From positions 62,001 to 126,000 of the forward strand of contig JAUIAV010000006.1 in the NCBI GenBank assembly GCA_030425195.1: a stretch of DNA of 64,000 nucleotides, in the 5' to 3' direction. Within the stretch, counting starts at the first letter, position 1, and each line of letters opens with the position of its first letter. The notes beneath the pieces are model-generated. The model saw nothing but the letters and a program-made list of their open reading frames with translations. It had not been told where the DNA came from and ran no database searches. Made by a program: the position numbers and the translations under genes. Positions 7,636 to 16,760 of the stretch are shown here, one piece after another. This DNA comes from Gammaproteobacteria bacterium. GTDB taxonomy: Bacteria > Pseudomonadota > Gammaproteobacteria > Pseudomonadales > Azotimanducaceae.

Positions 7636-9741
7636 TCAAAGCCTGAGGGTGAGGGTCACTCCGTAACGACGCGGGTCTCCGAGCTGGAACCAGCCGCGCT
7701 CGGTATAACCATCCCGCGGGTCGTTCGGGAAATAGAAGCCGCGGATCACGTAGTCCTCGTCCGTGAGGTTGCGGCCCCAGACCCGAGCCTCCCAGCGTTC
7801 GCGCTCGTAGCCGATGGACGCATTCCAGAGCTCATACGGGTCGGAGACCAGATCCTCCGGCCGGTCCGAAAAACGCCGGCTGTCGCTGTAGTAGAAATCA
7901 TCTTTCCCCTCGAACTCGAGACGGGCATAGAACCCGGTCCCCGTCCGGTACTCGGCGCCGAGGAAGAACTGATATCGGGGCGCGTGCGCCTGGTCTTCCC
8001 CATCGAGGTCCTCGCCTGAAGAGTTGGTGAAATCGCGGAACTCCGTGTCCAGCAGTCCGACGCTGCCGAAGATTTCCAGCCGCTCGCTGACCGCCCAGAC
8101 GATTTCCGCCTCCAGGCCACGGTTGGTGCCTTGTGCAGCATTGCTGGTCAGCTGGATGAACTCCGAGCTGCCGTCCGGCCGGTCACGGATGATGGACGTG
8201 CCCGTCTGCACGTCGTCCCGTTCCATCGTGAACAGGGAAAACCGTCCGGTGAGCCTGTCATCGAGCCAGCGGCCTTTCAGGCCGATCTCGTAGTTCACCA
8301 GCACCTCCGGGTCGAACTCCCGCAGATCCTCGTCCAGCGAATTGCTGGGATTGAAGCCGCCGGCCTTGTAGCCGCGGGTGACACTCGCGTAGACGAGGGA
8401 GCGGTCGGTGAGATCCCACTCCAGGATCACCCGGCCGCCCCAGAGATCGTCCGAGGGATCGAAGGAAGCGCCCTCGGAATCCCGGTAGGTCGACTCGTGC
8501 CGTTCGCCCCGCAATCCAGCGGTGACGCGCAACCGGTCGCTCAGGTCGGTGGTGAGCTCCCCGTAGACGGCAACACGGTCGATGTCGAAACCGGATTCGA
8601 AGGGCTCCGGGAAAAAGGTGTAGGTCCGGGTCAGATCCACGGTCTGGGTAAGCGCGTAAACACCCACCACCCAGCTGGAAGTGTCCGCAAACAGCCGGCC
8701 GGCTTCACCGGAGAGCAGCCTGAGATCGAGTGTCGCCGTGTCTCTGTCCCGCTCATAGCGATCGGTGGAGGAATACTCCCAGGGATGAAAGCCCACGTAG
8801 GTCCAGTCCTCGTCGTACCCGTAGTCGATCTCGCTGGTGGCAAGTCCTAGCACGCCCTCGAAGATCACGGACTCGCTCAGATCCCAGTCCATCGCCAGCG
8901 CGCCATACGTGGACTTCTGTGCATCCCGGCCCGGCTCGTCCGAACGGGTTCTGCGGTCGTTGTCCAGCGAGAACACGTCGTAGCCGTTGTCCACGTTCAC
9001 GTGCCCGAGCGTGAGCCCCAGCATCATGCGTTCCGTTGCCCCCCAGTCGAGGCGGCCGCGGATCGACAGCTCGTCCCGCCCGTTCGTGTCCGATTCGCCC
9101 TGGTAGGTGTTGCGATAGAACCCGTCGTCCCGGAACTGGCGGACGGAAAGCCGTCCGCTCAGCGAATCGGCCAGCGGCCCGGAAACCACCGCGCCCAGGC
9201 CCCAGGCGCCGTAGTTGCCTGCATCCAGGGTCACAGCACCCTGGAAATCATCGGTAGGCGCATTCGTCCGGATCGACATCAGCCCCGCCAGGGCGTTGGC
9301 GCCGTAGATCGTGCCCTGAGGGCCCCGCAGCACCTCCACCTGCGCCACGTCGTGGAGGACGGCCGCGGTGCCGACACCGCTGAAATCCACGCCGTCGATG
9401 AGCAGGCCCACGGAGGCGTTCATCGGCTCTTCGAACTGGCCACGCTCGCCGATGCCGCGGATCTGGTAGAAACGGGCCCGGGAGCTGCCGCCGGCGAAGT
9501 TCACGTTCGGCACCTGAGCGAGCACGTCCTCCAGGTGTTCCACGGCACGGCCCTTGAGATCCCCGACCTCCACGATGCTCACGGATGCCGGGGTACGGTT
9601 CACCGAGTTGCTGCGGAACTCGCTGGTCACCAGGATTTCCTCGATGACCGGCTCAGCGGCAGGCACGGCTGTGCTCGCGACCAGACTCGCGACCAGAAGA
9701 GTGAGGAAGCGCCAGGTGGCGGCTGGGGATGAGAGGTTCAT
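7636..9741 (-). CDS. TonB-dependent outer-membrane receptor, thiamin-regulated
   Basis: A 701-residue TonB-dependent receptor. Signal peptide at 1-28 ending AVPAAEP, TonB-box-like EEILVTSEF near 34, plug domain at about 45-155 with GLLIDGVDFSGVG and VEVLRGPQGTIYGANALAGLMSI, then a 22-strand barrel with the usual RATYxxxGxxxG-type motifs (RGYKAGGFNP near 450) to the C-terminus. The ATG at 9741 has GGAG upstream. The leader RNA contains a canonical TPP riboswitch (9811-9914), so the receptor is expected to be repressed by thiamin pyrophosphate and to import thiamin or a precursor, like THI-element-regulated receptors termed Omr1. No inner-membrane thiamin transporter gene follows; the next gene is convergent. 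Confidence 0.92.
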   Translation of the reverse strand: MNLSSPAATWRFLTLLVASLVASTAVPAAEPVIEEILVTSEFRSNSVNRTPASVSIVEVGDLKGRAVEHLEDVLAQVPNVNFAGGSSRARFYQIRGIGERGQFEEPMNASVGLLIDGVDFSGVGTAAVLHDVAQVEVLRGPQGTIYGANALAGLMSIRTNAPTDDFQGAVTLDAGNYGAWGLGAVVSGPLADSLSGRLSVRQFRDDGFYRNTYQGESDTNGRDELSIRGRLDWGATERMMLGLTLGHVNVDNGYDVFSLDNDRRTRSDEPGRDAQKSTYGALAMDWDLSESVIFEGVLGLATSEIDYGYDEDWTYVGFHPWEYSSTDRYERDRDTATLDLRLLSGEAGRLFADTSSWVVGVYALTQTVDLTRTYTFFPEPFESGFDIDRVAVYGELTTDLSDRLRVTAGLRGERHESTYRDSEGASFDPSDDLWGGRVILEWDLTDRSLVYASVTRGYKAGGFNPSNSLDEDLREFDPEVLVNYEIGLKGRWLDDRLTGRFSLFTMERDDVQTGTSIIRDRPDGSSEFIQLTSNAAQGTNRGLEAEIVWAVSERLEIFGSVGLLDTEFRDFTNSSGEDLDGEDQAHAPRYQFFLGAEYRTGTGFYARLEFEGKDDFYYSDSRRFSDRPEDLVSDPYELWNASIGYERERWEARVWGRNLTDEDYVIRGFYFPNDPRDGYTERGWFQLGDPRRYGVTLTLRL

Positions 9742-9810
9742 GACTGCTCCACTGGATGGTCCCGTTATTCGTGCGGTGACCCAAGTGCGCAGTGCCTGCT
9801 CGAAAGAATG

Positions 9811-9914
9811 CCTATTCCTACGCCGGTACGATCCGGATCAGGTTCAAAGGGTCCGCCTGGCTCGCTTCCCGAATCGGGAAGGTCAACGTCGGCGTCTCAG
9901 GTAGAAACCACCCC
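9811..9914 (-). promoter_or_regulatory. TPP (thiamin pyrophosphate) riboswitch
   Basis: Read on the minus strand, the leader of the TonB receptor shows the THI-box in order: GGGGTG (9909-9914), CTGAGA (9895-9900), a long P3 arm with a GC-rich hairpin, ACCC (9849-9852), GAACCTGATCCGG (9833-9845) and TACCGGCGTAGGAA (9815-9828). These are the invariant pyrimidine- and pyrophosphate-sensing parts of the TPP aptamer. The aptamer ends about 70 bases before the start codon at 9741, room for an expression platform that hides the ribosome site or forms a terminator; the mechanism is not obvious. Confidence 0.95.
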
Positions 9915-10042
9915 TTAGGTCGACGGACATTCTCCACCAGCAGAGCCCGGGATGGCAACCGACCCTTTCAGCACCGCTTCAGTTTTCGTTCAGGATGTCT
10001 GACTTAGCCTGGCCGACAATCCCCTCGAGAAGATTTCCGGAC

Positions 10043-10702
10043 ATGGGCGAATACACCGATCTCATCCAGACAATCGCACTGACCCTGGGCGTGGCCTGGG
10101 CCAGCGGCATCAATCTCTACGCCGCCGTCACCGTGCTCGGCGTGGGCGGCGCGACGGGCTATGTGGATCTGCCAGAGGGCCTCGCCGTGGTCCAGGATCC
10201 GCTGGTGATCCTGGCTGCCGCGTTCATGTACTGCGTGGAGTTCTTCGCGGACAAGGTACCCGGCGTGGACAGCGCCTGGGATACGCTGCACACCTTCATC
10301 CGCATCCCCGCCGGCGCCATGCTCGCAGCGGGTGCCGTGGGCAACGTGGACCCGGCCATCGCCATCGCGGCGGGCCTGCTGGGCGGTGCGCTGACTGCTG
10401 CCACCCATGCCACCAAGGCGGGCAGCCGCCTGCTCATCAATACATCCCCGGAACCTTTCACGAATTTCGGGGCCTCGGTGCTCGAAGACGTGGCCGTCTT
10501 TGCAGGACTCTGGGCGGCCCTCGCGAACCCCGTGCTATTCTTGGCCGCCTTCGCAGTCTTCCTGATCCTTCTATGCCTGCTGCTCCCCAAAATCGTCCGT
10601 GGTATTGCCGGTCTGATCCGCCGGCTCGGCAGACTTCTGGGCCTCACCCGGGGGCCGTCCGCGCCCGCGGAGGCTCCGGCGGCAGCCCTGCCCGCTCCCT
10701 GA
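10043..10702 (+). CDS. DUF4126 domain membrane protein
   Basis: A 219-residue integral membrane protein. Hydrophobic segments lie at about 8-30, 48-70, 95-125 and 150-180, with the family-typical GVAWASGINLYAAV near 15, KVPGVDSAWDTLHTFIRIPAGA near 75 and ATHATKAGSRLLINTSPEPFTN near 132. The C-terminus is a basic and then Ala/Pro-rich tail. DUF4126 proteins have no established function. The ATG at 10043 is the start that puts the first membrane helix at the N-terminus. It lies 40 bases upstream of the PBP1B gene on the same strand, possibly co-transcribed. Confidence 0.85.
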   Translation: MGEYTDLIQTIALTLGVAWASGINLYAAVTVLGVGGATGYVDLPEGLAVVQDPLVILAAAFMYCVEFFADKVPGVDSAWDTLHTFIRIPAGAMLAAGAVGNVDPAIAIAAGLLGGALTAATHATKAGSRLLINTSPEPFTNFGASVLEDVAVFAGLWAALANPVLFLAAFAVFLILLCLLLPKIVRGIAGLIRRLGRLLGLTRGPSAPAEAPAAALPAP

Positions 10703-10742
10703 TCATCGGGTCGTGCGGCCACCTTCAGGCCGGAGGTGCCCG

Positions 10743-13010
10743 ATGACGGCCGTCTGGCTGCGAAGATCGCTCATCGGCGGCGGCCTGCTGCTCGCCGCCG
10801 GGCTGATCACACTGATCGTCTGGTTCGTCCATCTCAATCAGCTCATCACCAAGACCTTCGAAGGCCGCCGCTGGTCAGTGCCGGCTCAGGTTTACGCCGC
10901 ACCCGTGGAGCTCTATTCGGGAGCCGAGCTCAATCTGGCGGACCTGATCGAGGAACTGGACCGGCTCGGTTACGCGGCCAACGCGAATCTGCCCGCCCCC
11001 GGTACCTATGCCCGACGGGGCAGCGCCCTGGACGTCTATCTGCGCGCTTTCGAGTATCCGGAGATCAGCCGTGGCAGCCAGCGGATACGACTGAGTTTCG
11101 ACGGCCGGGTCATCGCTGCCGTGGAGGACGGGAGCGGCCGCCCGATACCGCTCGCCCGCCTGGATCCGCTGAACATCGGCAACTTCTTCCCGAGTCACGG
11201 CGAAGACCGGCTGGTTCTGGAGCCGGATCAGGTGCCCGAGCTTCTGACCGGCGCCCTGATCGCGGTCGAGGATGCGAACTTCAACCATCACCTGGGCTTC
11301 GATATCGCGGGCATCGCCCGTGCCGCCTGGGTGAATCTCACCAGCGGTGAGATCCGTCAGGGCGGCAGCACCCTCACCCAGCAGCTCGTGAAGAGCTACT
11401 ACCTCACCAACCGGCAGACCTTCGAGCGCAAGCTCAAGGAAATCGCCATGGCGACGATGCTGGAACTCAAGTTCGACAAGGAAGAGCTGCTGAACGCCTA
11501 CGTGAACGAGATATACCTGGGCCAGGACGGTGTTCGCGCCGTGCACGGTTTCGGTCTCGGCGCACAATTCTACTTCAACCGGCCCCTGTCCGAGCTCGAG
11601 ACCCACGAGCTCGCCACACTGGTCGCCATCATCCGCGGACCGTCCTACTACAACCCCTACCGGCACGAGCAGCGGGTGCACGAACGCCGCGATCTTGTGC
11701 TCACGAAGATGTTCGAAGCCGGGCTGATCGACGAAGAGGCCTTCACGCTCGCGGTGGCCGAGCCCTTCCAGGTCATCAAAGGTGCCCGCAGCGGCGGCGC
11801 CTACTACCCGGCTTTCATGGATCTGGTCCGGTCCTCTCTGGGAGATTACGACGAGGACGACCTCACCTCCGCGGGGCTCCGGGTGTTCACCACCCTCTCA
11901 CCTCGCACTCAGGATGCGGTTGAGCAGGCGCTCGAAACCACGCTCGCCCGGCTGGAGGAACAGAAGCTGCTGCCGCCGGGGGAACTTCAGGGCGCGGTGG
12001 TCATTGCCGATACCCAGACCGGCGAGATACAGGCGGTATCCGGTGGCCGCGCAGCCGGCGTGGATGGCTTCAACCGGGCCCTCAACGCGCGCCGGAACAT
12101 CGGCTCGCTCATCAAGCCCGTGGTCTACCTGGCAGCACTCGAGCGGGGCTATCACCTGGGCAGCCCCCTGCAGGATGTCCCGGTCTCTCTCACGCTCCGG
12201 GGTTCCGACGAGTGGAGCCCGCGCAATTTCGACAACGAGGTGTATGGCGCCGTTCCGCTGGTGCGCGCCCTGGGCGACAGCATGAACCTGGCCACCGTGA
12301 ATCTCGGCCTGTCGCTCGGCGTGGATCAGGTCGCCGAACGCCTGGCAGCGCTCACAGGCCGGCCCACGGAAAACCCTTACCCGTCGCTCCTGCTCGGCGC
12401 GGAAGCCCGCTCGCCGCTGGAGGTGCTGGCACTCTATTCCACCTTCGCGAGCGGCGGCTTCCACATGACTCCGAAATCCGTCGTGACGGTGCTGAACGAG
12501 CAGGGGGAGCCGCTCACCCGCCTGCCCTTCAATCTGGATCAGCAGATCGCTCCGGCACCGGCCGAAGCCATCAGCCGGGGTCTGGAAGTAGTGATGGAAA
12601 GAGGTACCGGCAGGACGTCCCGTTTCTCCCGGCTCGGCACCGCCGGCAAGACGGGAACGTCGGACGACTACCGGGACAGCTGGTTTGCCGGATACGACAA
12701 CGAGCGGCTGGCGGTGGTCTGGGTCGGTTTCGATGACAACCGCCCCACCGGCATGACGGGCGCATCCGGGGCTCTGCGGGTCTGGGACGCCATCTTCACC
12801 CGGCTCGGGGTCACACCTCTGCCGCCCGCAGGCGAGGACTGGGAAGCCGTGGAATACGAAACGGGCCTGCTTGCGGATGCGTCCTGCGCGGAGGTGGTGG
12901 ACCTGCCGCTGCCCGCGGGCGCCGAAAACAACGTGAAGTCCGGCTGCGGCATCAACGTCAAACGCCTGGCCAACCGGCTCGGCCGTAAGTTCAAGGAATG
13001 GCTGCAGTGA
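10743..13010 (+). CDS. mrcB: Bifunctional penicillin-binding protein 1B
   Basis: A 755-residue class A PBP that polymerises lipid II glycan strands and crosslinks peptides in the periplasm. Order: one membrane helix at about 8-30, UB2H-like segment (WSVPAQVYAAPVELYSG onward) at about 40-130, GT51 glycosyltransferase with the catalytic Glu in AVEDANFNHH and with RQGGSTLTQQLVK, then the transpeptidase with SxxK in IGSLIKPVVY, SMN in GDSMNLATV and KTGT in AGKTGTSDDY. The UB2H domain and overall length favour PBP1B over PBP1A. The ATG at 10743 follows GGAGG. Its stop overlaps the start of a TPR lipoprotein that is probably its activator. Confidence 0.93.
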   Translation: MTAVWLRRSLIGGGLLLAAGLITLIVWFVHLNQLITKTFEGRRWSVPAQVYAAPVELYSGAELNLADLIEELDRLGYAANANLPAPGTYARRGSALDVYLRAFEYPEISRGSQRIRLSFDGRVIAAVEDGSGRPIPLARLDPLNIGNFFPSHGEDRLVLEPDQVPELLTGALIAVEDANFNHHLGFDIAGIARAAWVNLTSGEIRQGGSTLTQQLVKSYYLTNRQTFERKLKEIAMATMLELKFDKEELLNAYVNEIYLGQDGVRAVHGFGLGAQFYFNRPLSELETHELATLVAIIRGPSYYNPYRHEQRVHERRDLVLTKMFEAGLIDEEAFTLAVAEPFQVIKGARSGGAYYPAFMDLVRSSLGDYDEDDLTSAGLRVFTTLSPRTQDAVEQALETTLARLEEQKLLPPGELQGAVVIADTQTGEIQAVSGGRAAGVDGFNRALNARRNIGSLIKPVVYLAALERGYHLGSPLQDVPVSLTLRGSDEWSPRNFDNEVYGAVPLVRALGDSMNLATVNLGLSLGVDQVAERLAALTGRPTENPYPSLLLGAEARSPLEVLALYSTFASGGFHMTPKSVVTVLNEQGEPLTRLPFNLDQQIAPAPAEAISRGLEVVMERGTGRTSRFSRLGTAGKTGTSDDYRDSWFAGYDNERLAVVWVGFDDNRPTGMTGASGALRVWDAIFTRLGVTPLPPAGEDWEAVEYETGLLADASCAEVVDLPLPAGAENNVKSGCGINVKRLANRLGRKFKEWLQ

Positions 13011-13513
13011 CACGCGACCGGATTACCGTTCTCCTCCTCGTGGTTCTGATCGGCGGCTGTGCCACTGCCCCGGCGCCGGCGCCGGAGACCGCACCCGCTG
13101 AGCCCGTATCCGGCCATACGCCGGGCACAACGGCACCTGAGGCCCCGGACACCGGGCAGACCGGAACACCGGCACCACGGCCGTCGCCGGATCAGGCTAC
13201 CCTCGCCCTTCTGAACCAGTCCGAAAGAGCCGCGGCCAGCGGCGCCATCGACGAAGCGCTCGTCTATGCGGAACGAGCCGTGCGCATCGATCCCCGACGG
13301 GCTGATCTCTGGACCCGGCTCGCCGAGCTGGAGCTGGCCAATCAGGATCCGGACACGGCCATCCGCTACGCACGCAAGGCCATATCGCTGGCCGGAAGCC
13401 GCGCGGACTGGACCCGGGACGCCTGGCTCGTCATCGCCGACGCGAAGGAGGCGCTCGGTGAGACGGCGGAGGCCGGTGAGATCCGGACCCGGTGGGCGAC
13501 CGTTCGCGGGTGA
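13007..13513 (+). CDS. TPR outer-membrane lipoprotein, LpoP-like PBP1B activator candidate
   Basis: A 168-residue lipoprotein. The signal RITVLLLVVLIGGC ends in a lipobox with Cys at about residue 17; a roughly 45-residue Ala/Pro/Thr linker follows, then two to three TPR units (LALLNQSERAAASGAIDEAL, AERAVRIDPRRADLWTRLAEL). A GTG at 13007 is preferred because AAGGA lies at good spacing and it makes a GTGA overlap with the mrcB stop; an ATG at 12998 would be almost on top of that site. In Pseudomonas aeruginosa the TPR lipoprotein LpoP, encoded next to ponB, activates PBP1b; architecture and position here match. The function is inferred from context. Confidence 0.8.
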   Translation: MTRDRITVLLLVVLIGGCATAPAPAPETAPAEPVSGHTPGTTAPEAPDTGQTGTPAPRPSPDQATLALLNQSERAAASGAIDEALVYAERAVRIDPRRADLWTRLAELELANQDPDTAIRYARKAISLAGSRADWTRDAWLVIADAKEALGETAEAGEIRTRWATVRG

Positions 13514-13710
13514 CCCCTGCCGGGCGGATGCAGGCGTCCTCTGCTAGAGTGACTCCGAAAGCTTACGAGATGGGTCAGCAGCGCTCGGAAGCACAGCTGG
13601 ATCGATTCGCGTCAGGGCCGTAGCGGAGTACTACCGGTTCCTGGCGACCTGCACGATCGATCTCATGGCAACAGGGTCTGTCGAATGGAACGATCACAGG
13701 ACACCTGGAG

Positions 13711-16326
13711 ATGACTGCGCGGGATGATCGGGGGGATCCTCCGTCACCGGCTGCGGTCCGGAAAGCGCTGGATCGCGCTCTGGCTCACCGCCCTCTCAAT
13801 CGCTCACCCGTATTGAGCCGATTGCTCACCCACGTGGTCGATCATGCGCTCACCCGCGATTCATCATCCCTCAAGGAGTATGCACTTGGCCTCGAAGTGT
13901 TCGACCGGACGGAAGACTTCGATCCGCGGCTGGACACCATCGTTCGAGTCCAGGCTCGGAGACTGCGGCAGGCCCTCGCGGCGTACTACGAAGGGGAAGG
14001 AAGTCAGGAGAAGCTCCGTTTCGAGATGCCTAAAGGGCAGTACGGCATCCGCTTCCACCTCCTGGTCTCCAGCGACGCTCCCGAACCCTACCGTCGCCGT
14101 TACGCCCAGACGTTCGACCACACCCGCCGATCCAGAACGCTGCCGATCCCGCGCACGTCTCTCGTCGGCAGAGAGGCGGAGCTCGGACACCTCGAACACG
14201 AGCTTTCCCAGACACGGTTGATCACCATCACCGGTGTAGGTGGTTCCGGGAAGACCCGTCTGGCGCTCGAACTGGCGGATCGAGCTCGTGGGGCGTTTCC
14301 GGGAGGTGTTCTGTTTTTCGATCTGGCCTCCGTGGCAGATCGGGATGTCCTGGCGGACATGCTGGCAGATGCCTTCGAGGTTCGCCGCACCGAAGGGCGG
14401 GCACTGCAGCAGGCACTGGTCGATCGATTGCAGGTGTCGATAGACCAGCCAACACTGCTGGTTTTCGACAACATGGAACAGGTGCTCGACGGTGCGGACG
14501 TTCTGGGCGCCATGCTCGACGCGAACGCGCAGATCACCGCACTGGTCACCAGTCGCGTACACCTCAGCCTGTATGGCGAATCGGAGTTTCCACTCGCGCC
14601 GCTTGCGGTGCCGGAGCACAGAGGACGCGACTACGAGCAGTCTGCTCTGGCCGATGTGCCTGCTGTCAGACTGTTCCTGATGCGCGCTGCTGCCGCCAAT
14701 CCGCGGGCCAACCCCGCCGACGATCCCGATTCTCTGGCCGAGCTCTGTGTGCGCCTCGATGGACTACCACTGGCCATCGAACTGGTGGCGGCACAGGCCA
14801 GCAGCCTGTCGTCGTCTCAGATGCTGCAGCGTTTCACCGGGCACCTGGACCTACCTTCGAATCCGGCCCGTGACGCCCCTTCCCGCCAGCGCACGTTACG
14901 CCGGGTCATCGACTCCAGCTACGACCTGCTGAGTCAATCTGCGCGTATTGCGCTCAGGCGTCTGTCCGTGTTCGCCGGAGGCTTCACGCTTGAAGCTGCC
15001 GAAGCAGTGGCAGACTCACCGGGCGACCTGGCGAAAGACCTGTTACCTGCGATCAACGACCTCGTCTCGATGGGCATGCTGTATGCCCGGTCTGGAGCCG
15101 GCGAACCCCGTTTCGCGATGCTGGAAACACTCCGCGCCTATGGCCTGGAACGTCTGAACGCGGGTGGCGAAGCTGAGCGTATTCACAAAGCGCATGCCGC
15201 ATTCTGTGTCGTGCTGGCCGAAGAGGGGATCGGCGACATGGACCATGCGCATCGGGAACGATGGCTCGCGCGTTGTGACGAAGAGGAAGACAACTTCCGG
15301 CAGGCCATTCAGTACCTTCTGCTCGCAGGACCGCATCGATGGGCACTCCGTCTCGGTCACGTGCTGTTCATGTACTGGGAGCGGCGGGAAAAGATCCTCG
15401 TCGCGCGTCGCCTGCTGAACGCCATAACCGATCGGTTCCCGGCCGAGGCAGACAGGGCCCTGTGGGCCAAGGTTGCCAGCTACGCAGCGACCCTGGCTTC
15501 ATTTCAGGGCGATACCGCCGAATCGGAAGGCCGGTTTTCCGAGTTGCTCGAGCTCTATCGGGAACTCGGCGACAGGCGCGGCGAGGTATCTTCCCTGAAC
15601 GCGCTGGGAGTCTGTCAGAGTGTCCGGGGCGACATTTCCGCAGCCAGGGAAACGCTGGTGCAGAGCCTGGCTTTGTGTCGGGATCTGGGCGAGCGCGGCG
15701 CGATTGCCGCCGCACTCAGCAACCTGGCCGAGTGTGAACTGAGGATCGGAAACTCCCGAGGGGTACAGGCACTGCTCGATGAAGCACACAGCTGTTTCGT
15801 GGCGGAAGGTGACCCTGTCTCAGCCGCGTGGTGTGTGAACCATCTGGGCGACCTCGCCCGAAGCGTGGGCGACTTTGAAAGAGCTGCGAACCTGTACAGC
15901 GATGCGGAATCGGCATTTCACCGGATCGGCGACGCTCCCGGTGTGGCGCGCTCGCTGGCTGATCGCGGTCAACTGGCCCTCGATCGTGGAGAGCTTGCCG
16001 ATGCGGCCGCTCTGTTCCTGGAATCCCTCGCGGGCTTCGAGGCCCTCGGCCACCAGCGCGGTATGGCTACCGTGGTCGACAGACTGGCATCACTGGCTTC
16101 GGCTGCTGACCAGCCGGAACTCGTGATTCAACTCCTGTCCGTGGCAGAAAGCTGGCGAGCGGATATCGCCTACAGCGCGAGAAGTGACGATATGCTCCGT
16201 TCTCAGCGTCTGTACGACCGGCATGGTCCCGAACTGGGTACAGCCAGGCTGGAGGCTCTGCGCGAAGAAGGAAGGCAGATGTCTCCCATGGACATTGCGA
16301 GCCGGGTTCAGAACCAGGTCATGTAA
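13711..16326 (+). CDS. STAND-family NTPase with TPR repeats (NB-ARC/AfsR-like)
   Basis: An 871-residue signalling ATPase. Residues about 10-115 form a small domain seen before many signalling modules, with SLKEYALGLEVFDR, DFDPRLDTIVRVQARRLR and MPKGQYGIRF; it resembles a winged-helix unit. The STAND core follows: Walker A GVGGSGKTR near 172, Walker B LLVFDNMEQ near 253, sensor ALVTSR near 277 and PLAIEL near 353. From about 490 to 850 there are TPR-type repeats (ALGVCQSVRGD, ALSNLAECELRIGN, HLGDLARSVGDF). Such proteins oligomerise on ligand sensing. There is no catalytic effector beyond the ATPase, so it may be a transcription regulator. It has its own 197-base upstream region. Ligand unknown. 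Confidence 0.85.
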   Translation: MTARDDRGDPPSPAAVRKALDRALAHRPLNRSPVLSRLLTHVVDHALTRDSSSLKEYALGLEVFDRTEDFDPRLDTIVRVQARRLRQALAAYYEGEGSQEKLRFEMPKGQYGIRFHLLVSSDAPEPYRRRYAQTFDHTRRSRTLPIPRTSLVGREAELGHLEHELSQTRLITITGVGGSGKTRLALELADRARGAFPGGVLFFDLASVADRDVLADMLADAFEVRRTEGRALQQALVDRLQVSIDQPTLLVFDNMEQVLDGADVLGAMLDANAQITALVTSRVHLSLYGESEFPLAPLAVPEHRGRDYEQSALADVPAVRLFLMRAAAANPRANPADDPDSLAELCVRLDGLPLAIELVAAQASSLSSSQMLQRFTGHLDLPSNPARDAPSRQRTLRRVIDSSYDLLSQSARIALRRLSVFAGGFTLEAAEAVADSPGDLAKDLLPAINDLVSMGMLYARSGAGEPRFAMLETLRAYGLERLNAGGEAERIHKAHAAFCVVLAEEGIGDMDHAHRERWLARCDEEEDNFRQAIQYLLLAGPHRWALRLGHVLFMYWERREKILVARRLLNAITDRFPAEADRALWAKVASYAATLASFQGDTAESEGRFSELLELYRELGDRRGEVSSLNALGVCQSVRGDISAARETLVQSLALCRDLGERGAIAAALSNLAECELRIGNSRGVQALLDEAHSCFVAEGDPVSAAWCVNHLGDLARSVGDFERAANLYSDAESAFHRIGDAPGVARSLADRGQLALDRGELADAAALFLESLAGFEALGHQRGMATVVDRLASLASAADQPELVIQLLSVAESWRADIAYSARSDDMLRSQRLYDRHGPELGTARLEALREEGRQMSPMDIASRVQNQVM

Positions 16327-16336
16327 CCGGCACAGA

Positions 16337-16630
16337 TCAGGCCGACAGCTCTTCGGGATCCCGCAGCCCCTCGGCCGACATCAGAGAACGAACGGCAGAG
16401 ACCCGGTCCGCAGGCATTCCGGTCTCACGGGAGTGGTCGCGAATCAGCGTTTCGTCAGGCGAAAGGTATATACAATACACCTTGTCATCGGTAACGAAGC
16501 TGTGAATCCACTGGATATCAGGACCCAGCCCTTCCAGTGTTGAAACGCTGTTGTCTATGGCCGCCTGGAGCTGCTCAGGGCTTTTGCTGCCCGCTCCTGG
16601 AATCTGGCGCTCGATTACGTAGTACGGCAT
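16337..16630 (-). CDS. DUF4242-type small protein
   Basis: A 97-residue protein starting MPYYVIERQIPGAG, with SPEQLQAAIDNSV, IQWIHSFVTDDKVYCIYLSPDETLIRDHSRETGMPADRV. This ferredoxin-like-fold layout matches DUF4242 (nickel-responsive-regulator-like) proteins, whose role is not established. The ATG at 16630 has GGGAGGGA upstream; the reading frame remains open further upstream but encodes low-complexity, non-family sequence. Convergent with the STAND gene (ten-base gap). Confidence 0.78.
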   Translation of the reverse strand: MPYYVIERQIPGAGSKSPEQLQAAIDNSVSTLEGLGPDIQWIHSFVTDDKVYCIYLSPDETLIRDHSRETGMPADRVSAVRSLMSAEGLRDPEELSA

Positions 16631-16700
16631 CTGCTGTCCCTCCCTGACAAGCGGCTGTCCAGCCGCCCGTCCCACTGTACTCCGGTTTGTCAGATTCAAC

Positions 16701-16756
16701 AAAAACCCGGGAGAAGAGCGCGCCGGAGAGGACTTCTCCGTCCCGCTGCCGGCGCG
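16701..16756 (-). terminator. Possible rho-independent terminator
   Basis: On the minus strand just after the stop of the 16761-17318 gene, an 8-bp stem (16749-16756 with 16719-16726) encloses a smaller CGGAGA/TCTCCG hairpin and is followed by a T5 run at 16701-16705. The T run is about a dozen bases past the stem, further than usual, so the call is weak. Confidence 0.3.
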
Positions 16757-16760
16757 AGCT

